Assembly (NCBI GenBank): GCA_002279065.1
Contig: NCKB01000002.1
Coordinates: 248,001 to 312,000 of the forward strand
DNA from: Lysobacterales bacterium 15-68-25
Lineage (GTDB): Bacteria > Pseudomonadota > Gammaproteobacteria > Xanthomonadales > Rhodanobacteraceae
Direction: 5' to 3'
Length of the DNA: 64,000 nt
Under the pieces are notes generated by a model, which saw only the letters and a list, made by a program, of their open reading frames with translations, did no database searches and was not told the DNA's origin. The position numbers and the translations under genes are program-made. Position 1 is the stretch's first letter, and the number at the start of each line of letters is the position of its first letter. This document shows positions 1 to 7,354 of the stretch, in pieces.

Positions 1-1
1 C

Positions 2-73
2 GAAGTCGAGCGCCGCACGGTGGAGGAAAAGCCTCGCGACGCGGCGACCGTGCCGCCGCCGGCCACGCCGTAG
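2..73 (+). CDS. C-terminal end of an unidentified protein (partial)
   Basis: An open frame enters from the left edge and ends at TAG, giving 23 residues that finish in a proline/alanine-rich tail (PPPATP). Charged and Pro/Ala-rich codons fit a coding tail in this genome, but nothing identifies the protein. It is convergent with the ferritin-like gene 22 bases away. Confidence 0.4.
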   Translation, partial: EVERRTVEEKPRDAATVPPPATP

Positions 74-95
74 GCGCCGGCCCGGACCGACGGGT

Positions 96-917
96 TCAGT
101 GCAGGAACAGCTTCTCGGCCAGCTTGGCGAGCGGCTTCTCCAGGGCGTTCTGCAGCCGGGGCGGGAAATCCAGCGGCTTGAGCAGCATCTTTACCGTCAT
201 CTCGGCCGGGATGTTCTTCTTCAGACGGGCCTGGGCGCGGGTGTTGAGCCGCCGGAACTCCGCATCGTTGCCCGCGTGCTGCGGATAGCAACGGTTGAAC
301 ACGTGGCGCATGGCGATATCGCCGTCCTCGCTCTTGATCTCGTTGACGCGCCTGAGCAGGGTGCGGAACACCTGGTAGCGGCCGAAACCCTCGCGTTCGC
401 GGTACTGCCGGTAGTGCTGGTAGAAGTGCTTGTAGTGGCGCACCTCGTCGCTCTTGATGTGGTTGGTGAGCTGCTTGAGCACCGGCTCGTCGGTCAGGTC
501 GTTGAGCGCGCGATACAGGCTGGCGGTGCCGGTCTCGACCACGCAGCGCGCAGCCAGCTCCAGGCCTCGGCTGGGCTCCAGCTGTTCGTTGGTGCACAAC
601 GCGCCGTACTCGTCCCAGAACGCCTTGAAGCCGGCCTCCCAGTCGAATTCTGGCCAGACCGCGCGCACGTAGGCGGCCAGCGCACGGCCGTGCTGCAGCT
701 CCTCGTGCTCCCAGTGCTGGCTGAGCCAGGTCTGCAGCTCCTCGTCCCCGGCGAAGTGGTCGACCAGGTTGTGGGTGTACAGGTCCGAGCCGCTCTCGAC
801 GAACGAGGCGCTGCAGAGCAGGAAGAACAGGTCCTCGTCATGGCGCACGCGGGCCTTGTCGATGCGGCTGAAGTCGATGCTCTCCAGCGTCCAGGGAAGC
901 GATTGGGTATAGCTCAA
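96..917 (-). CDS. Ferritin-like diiron protein
   Basis: A 273-residue helical protein with the ligand pattern of the ferritin-like diiron fold: Glu41, a Glu73-x-x-His76 pair, Glu129 and a Glu158-x-x-His161 pair. These could bind two irons in a four-helix bundle, so a redox or oxygenase-like role is possible, but no substrate can be named. An upstream in-frame ATG would add 22 Pro/Arg-rich residues. I prefer a TTG start at 917, because AAGGAA sits 7 bases before it and the protein then begins MSYTQ. The gene is alone on this strand. The fold is well supported; the function is unknown. Confidence 0.8.
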   Translation of the reverse strand: MSYTQSLPWTLESIDFSRIDKARVRHDEDLFFLLCSASFVESGSDLYTHNLVDHFAGDEELQTWLSQHWEHEELQHGRALAAYVRAVWPEFDWEAGFKAFWDEYGALCTNEQLEPSRGLELAARCVVETGTASLYRALNDLTDEPVLKQLTNHIKSDEVRHYKHFYQHYRQYREREGFGRYQVFRTLLRRVNEIKSEDGDIAMRHVFNRCYPQHAGNDAEFRRLNTRAQARLKKNIPAEMTVKMLLKPLDFPPRLQNALEKPLAKLAEKLFLH

Positions 918-1136
918 CGGTGGATTCCTTGCCGGGGGCGGCGGGCGCCGGAGCCGTGCCGCGTGACAGAACGATGACGTCAAGCATACGGCCTGGCACG
1001 CGCACGGGAATGAACTTTCACCGACCCCGCCCCGACCGGTTGTCGCGTAATACGGCTGGCGACGATGGCACCCGGTCTCACCCGCGGTGGCAGCCGCCCC
1101 GGTGAGGACCGTCTCTCCGTCCGGGCCGGAGCCGCG

Positions 1137-1553
1137 TCAGCGCACCACCGTCACCGGCACGTGGGCGCGTGCCAGCACGTCGCCGGACACCGAGCCGAGC
1201 AGCCAGCGGACAAGCGCGCCGCGCTCGGTGTGGCCGATCACGATGTGGTCGCAGCCATGCTGCTCGACCTGGCCGATCAGCACGTCGCCCGGGCTGCCGT
1301 GGGTCAGTTCCACGTCCACGAGGACATCGGCATCGGGCTGCAGCGCCTTCAGTTCGTCCAGCAGCTCGCGTGCACGCGCGGTACCCGAGTCGGCCATCAT
1401 CAGCGCGCAGGCGTCGGAGCCTGCCTCGGTCACCTGCAGCACCGAGACCACGCGCACGCGCCCGTGACAGGCACGGGCCAGCGACATGGCCAGATCGAAT
1501 GCACGCCTGGAGGTGTCCGAACCGTCGTAGCCGACCAGGGAGTACTTGAACAT
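1137..1553 (-). CDS. Universal stress protein (UspA family)
   Basis: A single UspA domain of 138 residues, normal for the family, starting MFKYSLVGYDGSD and ending VPVTVV. The start is fixed by GGAGG 7 bases before ATG at 1553; longer upstream starts add unrelated residues. UspA proteins are cytoplasmic stress proteins, some of which bind ATP. The nucleotide-binding signature G-x2-G-x9-G-S is altered: the second glycine is glutamate (GHTE, then nine residues, then GS). This copy may therefore bind ATP poorly or belong to the non-binding branch. It appears monocistronic. Confidence 0.88.
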   Translation of the reverse strand: MFKYSLVGYDGSDTSRRAFDLAMSLARACHGRVRVVSVLQVTEAGSDACALMMADSGTARARELLDELKALQPDADVLVDVELTHGSPGDVLIGQVEQHGCDHIVIGHTERGALVRWLLGSVSGDVLARAHVPVTVVR

Positions 1554-1887
1554 CCGGGCACCTCCGCGATGAGCCATGGATAACGACTCGATCATGCCAC
1601 GGCGGTCGTAAGGCAAACGCCGTGGCGCTCATTCGCCCCCGAGGCCGCGGCGCTTGATGGGGGCGCCGGCAATGTCTGCGCAGGCGGGGTTTCCGCGAAG
1701 ATGAACGACAGCGTAGCCGTATCCCGGTCCCGCCCGATGGATCACCGAACGCTCGCCCTGGCTGCACGCCTCCGTCACGCCTGCGTCCCGATCCTGCCAC
1801 CCCACCGCGGCCCGGCGACGACCTGTGCGAGGCCGCCGCGGCCCGGGCCCCGGATGGGGCGTTCTTCCCGACACAAAGGAGTTCACC
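1554..1887. other. Divergent intergenic region (about 330 bases)
   Basis: This gap lies between the divergent starts of the UspA gene and the exported protein at 1888, so it should hold promoters for both. I found no convincing -35/-10 pair, RNA gene or repeat. Open frames here are Arg/Pro-rich shadows without ribosome binding sites. Confidence 0.5.
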
Positions 1888-2337
1888 ATGATCAAGCGCA
1901 ACCACGCTCTCGCCGCCCTCCTGCTGGCCACGGCTGGCGCGATGGGCGCCACCGGCGCCCAGGCCGCCGAAGCCAACGTCAAGTGTGATCTCACCTACAG
2001 CCTCTCCGGCTGGTCGATCCTGTACAAGCACGCCGAAGGTTCGGGCACGGTCACCTGCGACAACGGCCAGTCCGCCCGCGTGAAGATCACCGTGGTCGGT
2101 GGCGGCCTGACCGCCGGCAAGTACCACATCGACAACGGCAAGGGCGAGATCAGCAAGGTGCACGGCATCGACGACGTGTTCGGTTCCTACGCCCAGGCGG
2201 GCGCCGAGGCCGGTGTCGTGAAGAGCGGTACCGCCCAGGTACTGACCAAGGGCACCACCTCGCTGGCGCTGGCCGGCACCGGCGAGGGCGTCAACCTCGG
2301 CATCTCGGTGGGCAAGTTCACCATCACCCGGGAGTAA
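1888..2337 (+). CDS. Exported protein of unknown function
   Basis: A 149-residue protein starting at ATG 1888, set by AAGGAG just upstream. It has a Sec-type signal peptide: positive MIKRNH, a hydrophobic core, and a likely cut after AQA near residue 26. The mature part is small, Gly/Thr/Val-rich and probably beta-structured. It carries two cysteines (Cys33, Cys57) that could form a disulfide in the periplasm, and repeats glycine-rich turns before ending GISVGKFTITRE. I do not recognise the family with confidence. It is followed by a strong hairpin and so is probably transcribed alone. Confidence 0.75.
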   Translation: MIKRNHALAALLLATAGAMGATGAQAAEANVKCDLTYSLSGWSILYKHAEGSGTVTCDNGQSARVKITVVGGGLTAGKYHIDNGKGEISKVHGIDDVFGSYAQAGAEAGVVKSGTAQVLTKGTTSLALAGTGEGVNLGISVGKFTITRE

Positions 2338-2374
2338 GCCGCTGCCCTGCGGCCGATACGGCCATGGGCCTCGC

Positions 2375-2398
2375 CAAGGGTGCCTTCGGGCACCCTTG
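2375..2398 (+). terminator. Hairpin terminator with UUCG loop
   Basis: A perfect 10-bp stem (CAAGGGTGCC / GGCACCCTTG) is closed by a TTCG tetraloop 37 bases after the exported-protein gene. The T-tract is weak (TGTGCGTT), but the stem and loop are typical of intrinsic terminators. Confidence 0.7.
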
Positions 2399-2447
2399 TG
2401 CGTTCCGGGGGGTACACTGCGCCGCCTCCCTTCCAACGGATTCGCCG

Positions 2448-2501
2448 ATGTTGCAGATCCCCGCTTCGTCCGTCTCTCTCGCCGCGAAGGCTTGCGCCTG
2501 A
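2448..2501 (+). other. Possible 17-codon leader peptide
   Basis: ATG at 2448 opens a 17-codon frame (MLQIPASSVSLAAKACA) whose TGA at 2499-2501 overlaps the ATG of the next gene (TGATG). A TACACT -10-like hexamer lies at 2413-2418, about 29 bases before this ATG. This could be translational coupling or chance. No strong ribosome binding site precedes it. Confidence 0.2.
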
Positions 2502-3013
2502 TGGATGTCGCACGCAGCGGCGCTCAGCGCTTCGCGTTCTGGCGCATCGGCCTCTGGCTGGTGTTGCTGCTTTCGGCCTTCGGTGCTCTGCAGTATGGCG
2601 TGCACGCCAGCCGGGTCTGGCGCGTGCTCGCGCAGCCGGCGCTGGGCGACGAGGGCCGGACCATGCTGCACGGCATGCTGGCATGGGACCTTGCCTACTT
2701 CGTAGTGGCGGCCGCGCTGGTCGTTTTCTGTGCCGCGGGCATCCTGCGGCAAGGCTGGTCACGCCCGGTGCTGCGCGTCGCCCTGAGCCTGCTCGCGCTG
2801 GGCATCCTCGCCAGCGGGGTTTCGCTGCTGCGCCGCTGGCGCGCCTGGAGCGCCCTGCCGCACGACCTGCCGGACGCTGCCTCGCAGCTGGCCGGGCAGG
2901 CACGTACGGTGCATCTCTCCCTGGCATTCGACGCGGTGGCGATCGTGCTGCTGGCCTGGCTGGTGTGGCGACTGGGACGGCCGTCGGTGCGGATGCAGTT
3001 CCGGCGGCGGTGA
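2501..3013 (+). CDS. Four-helix inner-membrane protein of unknown function
   Basis: A 170-residue protein with four predicted membrane segments, near residues 14-34, 58-82, 87-107 and 136-156, and an Arg-rich C-terminal end (RMQFRRR). No enzyme or transport motif is visible. ATG 2501 (MDVARSG) is preferred because translation further upstream in the same frame gives charged, non-membrane residues; a GAAGG lies upstream. It may be coupled to the short leader frame that overlaps its start. Confidence 0.7.
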   Translation: MDVARSGAQRFAFWRIGLWLVLLLSAFGALQYGVHASRVWRVLAQPALGDEGRTMLHGMLAWDLAYFVVAAALVVFCAAGILRQGWSRPVLRVALSLLALGILASGVSLLRRWRAWSALPHDLPDAASQLAGQARTVHLSLAFDAVAIVLLAWLVWRLGRPSVRMQFRRR

Positions 3014-3034
3014 CATCGGGGCCGCACGTGGCCA

Positions 3035-3040
3035 TAGACT
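3035..3040 (+). promoter_or_regulatory. Candidate -10 element (TAGACT)
   Basis: TAGACT ends 26 bases before the ATG of the TonB-domain gene. The same hexamer occurs at nearly the same distance before the cytochrome c gene and ygfB in this window. No clear -35 is seen. Confidence 0.3.
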
Positions 3041-3066
3041 GACGCCATCGCGACAAGGAGGTGGTT

Positions 3067-3945
3067 ATGCGTCGGAACCGGATCAACACTGTCATTGCTG
3101 GCCTGCTGCTCGCGGGCCTGTTCCTGTCCATGGCGTGCGCGGCGAGGTCGAGCACGACCCAGCGGCCCGAGGCGAGCATGCTCGTGCTGGGGTCGCTCAC
3201 CGTCGGCACCGACGGCCGGGTCGTCGGCCACACGCTGGACGATGCCGCCCAGCTGCCCGCTCCAGTGGTCGATGTGATCGACCGCAACATCGCACGCTGG
3301 CGGTTCCAGCCGGTGCTGCGTGACGGTCACGCGGTGTCGGCGCGTTCGCGGATGAGCCTGCGGGTGGTGGCGCAGCCCGGTGGCAGGAACGACTACGTGC
3401 TGTCGATCCACGGCGTGCACTTCGGCGCTGCCAACGATGGCAGCGGCAGCCGTATCCGCAACATCGCGCCGGAATATCCACCCGAGGCGATGGTCGCGCG
3501 GGTGGCCGGCACGGTCTATCTGGCGTTGCGGATCGACGCACAGGGACACGTGCAGGACGTGGCCGCCCCGCAGGTCGATCTGCGCTACCTCGGCAACAGC
3601 TGGCAGATGGAGCGTTACCGCAAGCTGCTGGGGCGGGCGGCCGAGCGCGCGGCGCAGCGCTGGCTGTTCAAGCCGCTGCCGGCCGGGCAGGCGCCGGTTG
3701 CGCGTTACGCGGTGGTGCCGGTGGTCTTCGACATCCACGTGTTCGGCGTCCCGGGCATGCCGCCCGATGGACCCGGGCACTGGGTCAGCTACATGCCGGG
3801 TCCATTGCAAGCGGTGCCCTGGTTCGATGCCTCGCGCATGCTTCCGGGCCTCGCCGGCAGCCTCGACGCGCTGCCGGGCGAAGGCGTCTACATGGCCGAC
3901 CCGGACGGCGGCCTGCGCCTGCTCAGCAAGCTCGGCGGAAGTTGA
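3067..3945 (+). CDS. Exported protein with two TonB C-terminal-like modules
   Basis: A 292-residue protein starting at ATG 3067, 5 bases after AAGGAGG. An N-terminal hydrophobic segment ends in LSMAC, a weak lipobox, so it is exported and perhaps a lipoprotein. Two segments resemble the TonB C-terminal fold: near residues 35-100 (a target-like strand, then RWRFQPVL) and near 130-215 (APEYPPEAM, then GTVYLALRIDAQG, then RWLFKPL). True TonB has a transmembrane anchor and a long Pro-rich spacer; neither is obvious here. It may be a periplasmic relative rather than an energy transducer. Confidence 0.65.
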   Translation: MRRNRINTVIAGLLLAGLFLSMACAARSSTTQRPEASMLVLGSLTVGTDGRVVGHTLDDAAQLPAPVVDVIDRNIARWRFQPVLRDGHAVSARSRMSLRVVAQPGGRNDYVLSIHGVHFGAANDGSGSRIRNIAPEYPPEAMVARVAGTVYLALRIDAQGHVQDVAAPQVDLRYLGNSWQMERYRKLLGRAAERAAQRWLFKPLPAGQAPVARYAVVPVVFDIHVFGVPGMPPDGPGHWVSYMPGPLQAVPWFDASRMLPGLAGSLDALPGEGVYMADPDGGLRLLSKLGGS

Positions 3946-4024
3946 GCCGCTCTCGCCGGTGCGGTTCAGGGTAGGTTGACCGCCCGCCGGTTATCGGTGG
4001 GCACTTTGGCCACGGCTTGGTTCG

Positions 4025-4780
4025 ATGCGCACCCGACTCTTCTTCCTCGCGATGTCCGCCCTTGCCGCCTGCGGTGCGGCGAAGGCGGCGCCACTGGCGC
4101 TGCATTGCCCGGCCAGCAGCAGTTACGACCTCACCGTGCAGCCGGACCGGCTGGTGTTCGATCGCGCTGGCCCCGTGCCCATGCGGGTCGTGATGGGTCG
4201 GGGCACGCTGGTCACCGATGGCGCGCAGGTCCGTCTGAACGCCGAGGACCAGGACCGTGTCGCGCTGTTCGACCGCGACCTGCGTGCGCTGCTGCCGCGG
4301 GTGCGGCAAGTGGCGCGTCATGGTGTCGACATCGCGGTGCGTGCGTTGCACGACGAGGCCGGGCGTCTGTCGCTGGCATCGGCGACCCGCGAGCAGCTGG
4401 ACCAGCGTCTGGCGGTGGACGCCGACGCACTGCGCCAGCGCATCGACACCAGCCAGAGCACCCACGACTGGCAAGGCGATGCCGCGCAGCAGCTGGGCAA
4501 TCGCTTCATGGCGGACCTCAGTCCGATCGTCGCCGGAGACCTCGGCCAGCAGGCGCTGCAGGCAGCGATGGCCGGCGACCTCGACACGGCCGCGCGCCTG
4601 CGCGACCAGGCGACCGATCTGGCCGCCACGCTGCAGCCGCGTATCGAGCGCCGGTTGCAGGCCTTGCAACCGCAGGTCGATGCGCTGTGCCCGTCGATCG
4701 AGCGGCTGGCCGAGCTGCAGCAGGGCCTGCGCGACGCGCAGGGACGCCCGCTGCATCTGCTCGACGCGGCGGGCCGATAG
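4025..4780 (+). CDS. DUF2884 (YggN-like) exported protein
   Basis: A 251-residue protein with a signal peptide (MRTRLFFLAMSALAACGAAKAAP) and the layout of the DUF2884/YggN family. An N-terminal beta part carries one cysteine (LHCPASSSY). A long helical part follows, with a second cysteine (DALCPSIERLAELQQ). The family is periplasmic and its function is unknown. A second member lies 690 bases downstream. The ATG at 4025 has no good ribosome binding site, so the start is less certain than the family. Confidence 0.72.
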   Translation: MRTRLFFLAMSALAACGAAKAAPLALHCPASSSYDLTVQPDRLVFDRAGPVPMRVVMGRGTLVTDGAQVRLNAEDQDRVALFDRDLRALLPRVRQVARHGVDIAVRALHDEAGRLSLASATREQLDQRLAVDADALRQRIDTSQSTHDWQGDAAQQLGNRFMADLSPIVAGDLGQQALQAAMAGDLDTAARLRDQATDLAATLQPRIERRLQALQPQVDALCPSIERLAELQQGLRDAQGRPLHLLDAAGR

Positions 4781-4900
4781 GCACCGGAAGCGCAACGCCA
4801 GCTAAAGGCCAAGTCGTGGCGAGGGACCGGGTTAACCCGGGGGTAAGCGGCCTGTGTCGACCATGGTCGGCGATTCCTTCGATCCGGGAGGCCGGTCGCC

Positions 4901-5338
4901 GTGGCGCTGGCAACGCAACCGCTCTACAACGCGCTGATCCGCCGCAGCATCGACCTGCAGCGGCTGTGCCAGCTTGCCGCGCAGCAGGTGGCCGAGCCCG
5001 GCCTGCGCGTGGTGCTGCTGGAGAACGCCTCGGCGCTGGAGTTGTTCGTGCTCGATCTGCAGATGGAACTGAGCGCTCGCGGGGGCCATCCGGCAACCAG
5101 CGGCCAGTGGCGCGGTCCGGTGCAGCGGCGTCTGGCCAGTTGGTGGGCGCGGGGCATGCCGTTGCGCGATACCCAGTGGATCCGCCTGCTTTCGCGTCGG
5201 GAAGCAGCGCTGGTACGCCGGTTCGAGGAATCGGTGGCGCTGGCTCCCGTCGACACCTCGCAGTGCCTCCGCCGGCTGGCGCCGCGTCTGCAGGCGATCC
5301 ACCTCGACATGGGGTCGCTGGTCGGCGCCACGCGCTGA
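4901..5338 (+). CDS. DUF2383 / PA2169-like four-helix protein
   Basis: A 145-residue all-helical protein starting at GTG 4901, with GGGAGG 9 bases upstream. The central signature, an acidic helix followed by GGHPATSGQWRGPVQRR, is characteristic of the DUF2383/PA2169 ferritin-like family, whose function is unsettled. There is no signal peptide, so it should be cytoplasmic. It sits between the two DUF2884 genes on the same strand. Confidence 0.65.
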   Translation: MALATQPLYNALIRRSIDLQRLCQLAAQQVAEPGLRVVLLENASALELFVLDLQMELSARGGHPATSGQWRGPVQRRLASWWARGMPLRDTQWIRLLSRREAALVRRFEESVALAPVDTSQCLRRLAPRLQAIHLDMGSLVGATR

Positions 5339-5467
5339 AACCTGCTCGTTTCCTCCCGTGACTGATGACACGGCATGACGGCTGGCCCATGGCCCGGTGA
5401 CGCCGGGAGCGCATCGTGACGTGAAGGGTCGGCGTATCGTCGGCCGCCATCACGGGGAGGCGCATCC

Positions 5468-6274
5468 ATGCGCAAGACCATCTTCACGTTCGCGCTCGCC
5501 GCAGGGCTGGCACTCGGTGGGCCGCTCCAGGCGCACGACTTCCATGGTCCAGTGGGCCAGTGCAGCGTCGATACCGACTACGACGTCCGCATCGACGATG
5601 CGGGCATCGCGTTCAGTCGCGACGACGGCTCGCCGGCAAAGGTGTTCATGCACGACGGTGCCCTGCGCGTCGATGGCAAGCCGGTGGCGGTCGATGCCGC
5701 CGACGCCGAGCGGCTGCGCACCTATGAGCGCTCGGTGCGCGCGCTGGTGCCCGAGGTGGCGTCGATCGCCCGCGAAGGGCTGGACATCGGCTTCGACGCG
5801 CTGACCACCGTGGCGACCACCTTTGCCGAGGATGGCGAGGCGAGGAGCCGCCTGATCGAGCGGCTCAACCGCAACCGCGCCCGGGCGATGACCCGGCTCG
5901 ACGCCGGCATCGGCAGCGGGGTGTGGACGCGCCAGGCGATGGAGGATTCGTTCGAGGACGGCATACAGGACGCGGTCTCCGAGCTGGTCGGCACGGTCAC
6001 CGCCGGCGCGGTGAAGGCGGCGCTCAGCGGCGACGACGCCAGGATCGCCGCACTCGAGGCACGGGCCGACTCGCTCGACCAGGCCATCGACAGGGAGGTG
6101 AACGCCCGCGCCGACCGCCTGGAGGCCCGTGCGCAGACGCTTTGCCCGAAGCTGCGCGCACTGGACCGGCTGCAGCAGCAGTTCACCTTTCGTCTGCCGG
6201 ATGGCGCGCCATTGCGCTTGATCGGGGAAGGGCACGGCCACGACGCGGACAAGGGCAACGTCGCCGCGCGCTGA
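5468..6274 (+). CDS. DUF2884 (YggN-like) exported protein, second copy
   Basis: A 268-residue protein with a signal peptide ending near LQAHD and the same two-part design as the copy at 4025. It has the opening cysteine (GQCSVDTDY), a beta strand region, a long helical region, and the closing motif TLCPKLRALDRLQQQF, which parallels the other copy. GGGGAGG lies 7 bases before ATG 5468, so the start is firm. The two copies are diverged, which indicates an old duplication. A hairpin terminator follows. Confidence 0.75.
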   Translation: MRKTIFTFALAAGLALGGPLQAHDFHGPVGQCSVDTDYDVRIDDAGIAFSRDDGSPAKVFMHDGALRVDGKPVAVDAADAERLRTYERSVRALVPEVASIAREGLDIGFDALTTVATTFAEDGEARSRLIERLNRNRARAMTRLDAGIGSGVWTRQAMEDSFEDGIQDAVSELVGTVTAGAVKAALSGDDARIAALEARADSLDQAIDREVNARADRLEARAQTLCPKLRALDRLQQQFTFRLPDGAPLRLIGEGHGHDADKGNVAAR

Positions 6275-6296
6275 GACGCGCATCGGGCCGACTTCG

Positions 6297-6327
6297 GACG
6301 CCGTCCATGCCAGGCACGGACGGCGTC
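6297..6327 (+). terminator. Hairpin terminator
   Basis: A 10-bp perfect stem (GACGCCGTCC / GGACGGCGTC) with an 11-base loop starts 22 bases after the second DUF2884 gene and is followed by TTCGTG. It probably ends that transcript before mscS. Confidence 0.6.
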
Positions 6328-6406
6328 TTCGTGGGCGGTGCCTGCAAAATCTTGATCCGGCGACTGCTAGGCTCCTCGCGTTTTCATTGCGAGAGAGTGC
6401 GGGCCC

Positions 6407-7315
6407 ATGCGAGTTTCCAGCGTCCTTGCCACCGATCCGGCGTCCGCGGCGAGTGCCACGCGGCGAGTGTCGCAGCATGTCGTCGCGAACTGGGACACCT
6501 ATCTCGACCAGGCGGTGCAGATGTCGTTGCACCTGGTCGAGGCGTTGCTGGTGCTGCTGGTCGGGCTGTGGGTGGCGCGGCGGCTGGCCAACGTGGTCGA
6601 ACGTGCGCTCGGCCGTGCGAGTTTCGATGTCACCCTCTCCAGCTTCCTGCGCAACCTGCTCTACGGCGTGTTGATCACCCTGCTGATCGTCACCTCGCTG
6701 CAGGTGCTCGGCGTGCCCTCGGCGCCACTGGTCGCGGCACTCGGCGCGAGCGGCCTGGCGATTGGCCTGTCGCTGCAGGGCTCGCTCAGCAACCTGGCCT
6801 GGGGCGTGCTGCTGGCGGTGTTCCGGCCGTTCCGCGTCGGCGACTTCGTCACGGTTGGCGGGGCGACGGGCACGGTCGAGGCGATCAACCTGATGTACAC
6901 CCAGCTGCTGCTGCCCGATGGCCGCGAGTCGGTGGTACCCAACGCCAAGGTGGGCGGCGACGTGATCACCAATTTCAACCGGCGCGGCACCCGCCGCTTC
7001 GAGCTGACCGTGGGCATCGGCTACAAGGACGACATCGATGCCGCCAAGGCGGAGATCCACAAGCTGTTCGACGCCGACGAGCGCATCCTGAAGGATCCCG
7101 CGCCCGGCGTGTGGACTACCCACCTCAACGACAGCTCGGTGGACCTGGTGATCCGCGCCTGGACCAGCACGGCGGACTTCTGGGCCGCCCAGACCGATTT
7201 CCTGCAGGCGGTGAAGGAGGCGTTCGACGGTGCTGGCATCAGCATCCCGTTCCCGCAGCGCGAGCTCACCGTGGTGCAGGGCAACCTGCCCGCCACGGCC
7301 GAGAAGCAGGGTTGA
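6407..7315 (+). CDS. Small-conductance mechanosensitive channel (MscS family)
   Basis: A 302-residue MscS-type channel that opens under membrane tension and releases solutes after hypo-osmotic shock. Three transmembrane segments lie near residues 45-62, 84-105 and 112-140. The last contains the Gly/Ala-rich pore helix (ALGASGLAIGLSLQGSLSNLAWG), followed by the beta domain (RPFRVGDFVTVGGATGTVEAI) and a C-terminal domain ending at the IPFPQREL motif. The size is close to E. coli MscS (286). It is a separate gene from the second MscS at 13781. Confidence 0.92.
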   Translation: MRVSSVLATDPASAASATRRVSQHVVANWDTYLDQAVQMSLHLVEALLVLLVGLWVARRLANVVERALGRASFDVTLSSFLRNLLYGVLITLLIVTSLQVLGVPSAPLVAALGASGLAIGLSLQGSLSNLAWGVLLAVFRPFRVGDFVTVGGATGTVEAINLMYTQLLLPDGRESVVPNAKVGGDVITNFNRRGTRRFELTVGIGYKDDIDAAKAEIHKLFDADERILKDPAPGVWTTHLNDSSVDLVIRAWTSTADFWAAQTDFLQAVKEAFDGAGISIPFPQRELTVVQGNLPATAEKQG

Positions 7316-7354
7316 CGGCCGGGCGGCGCGGACCAGCCGGGCCGCGCCGTCTGG

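Noticed and set aside
1629-1994. 121-codon frame in the 1554-1887 gap
   Set aside because: Low-complexity Arg/Pro composition, no ribosome binding site, and overlap with the signal peptide region of the gene at 1888.
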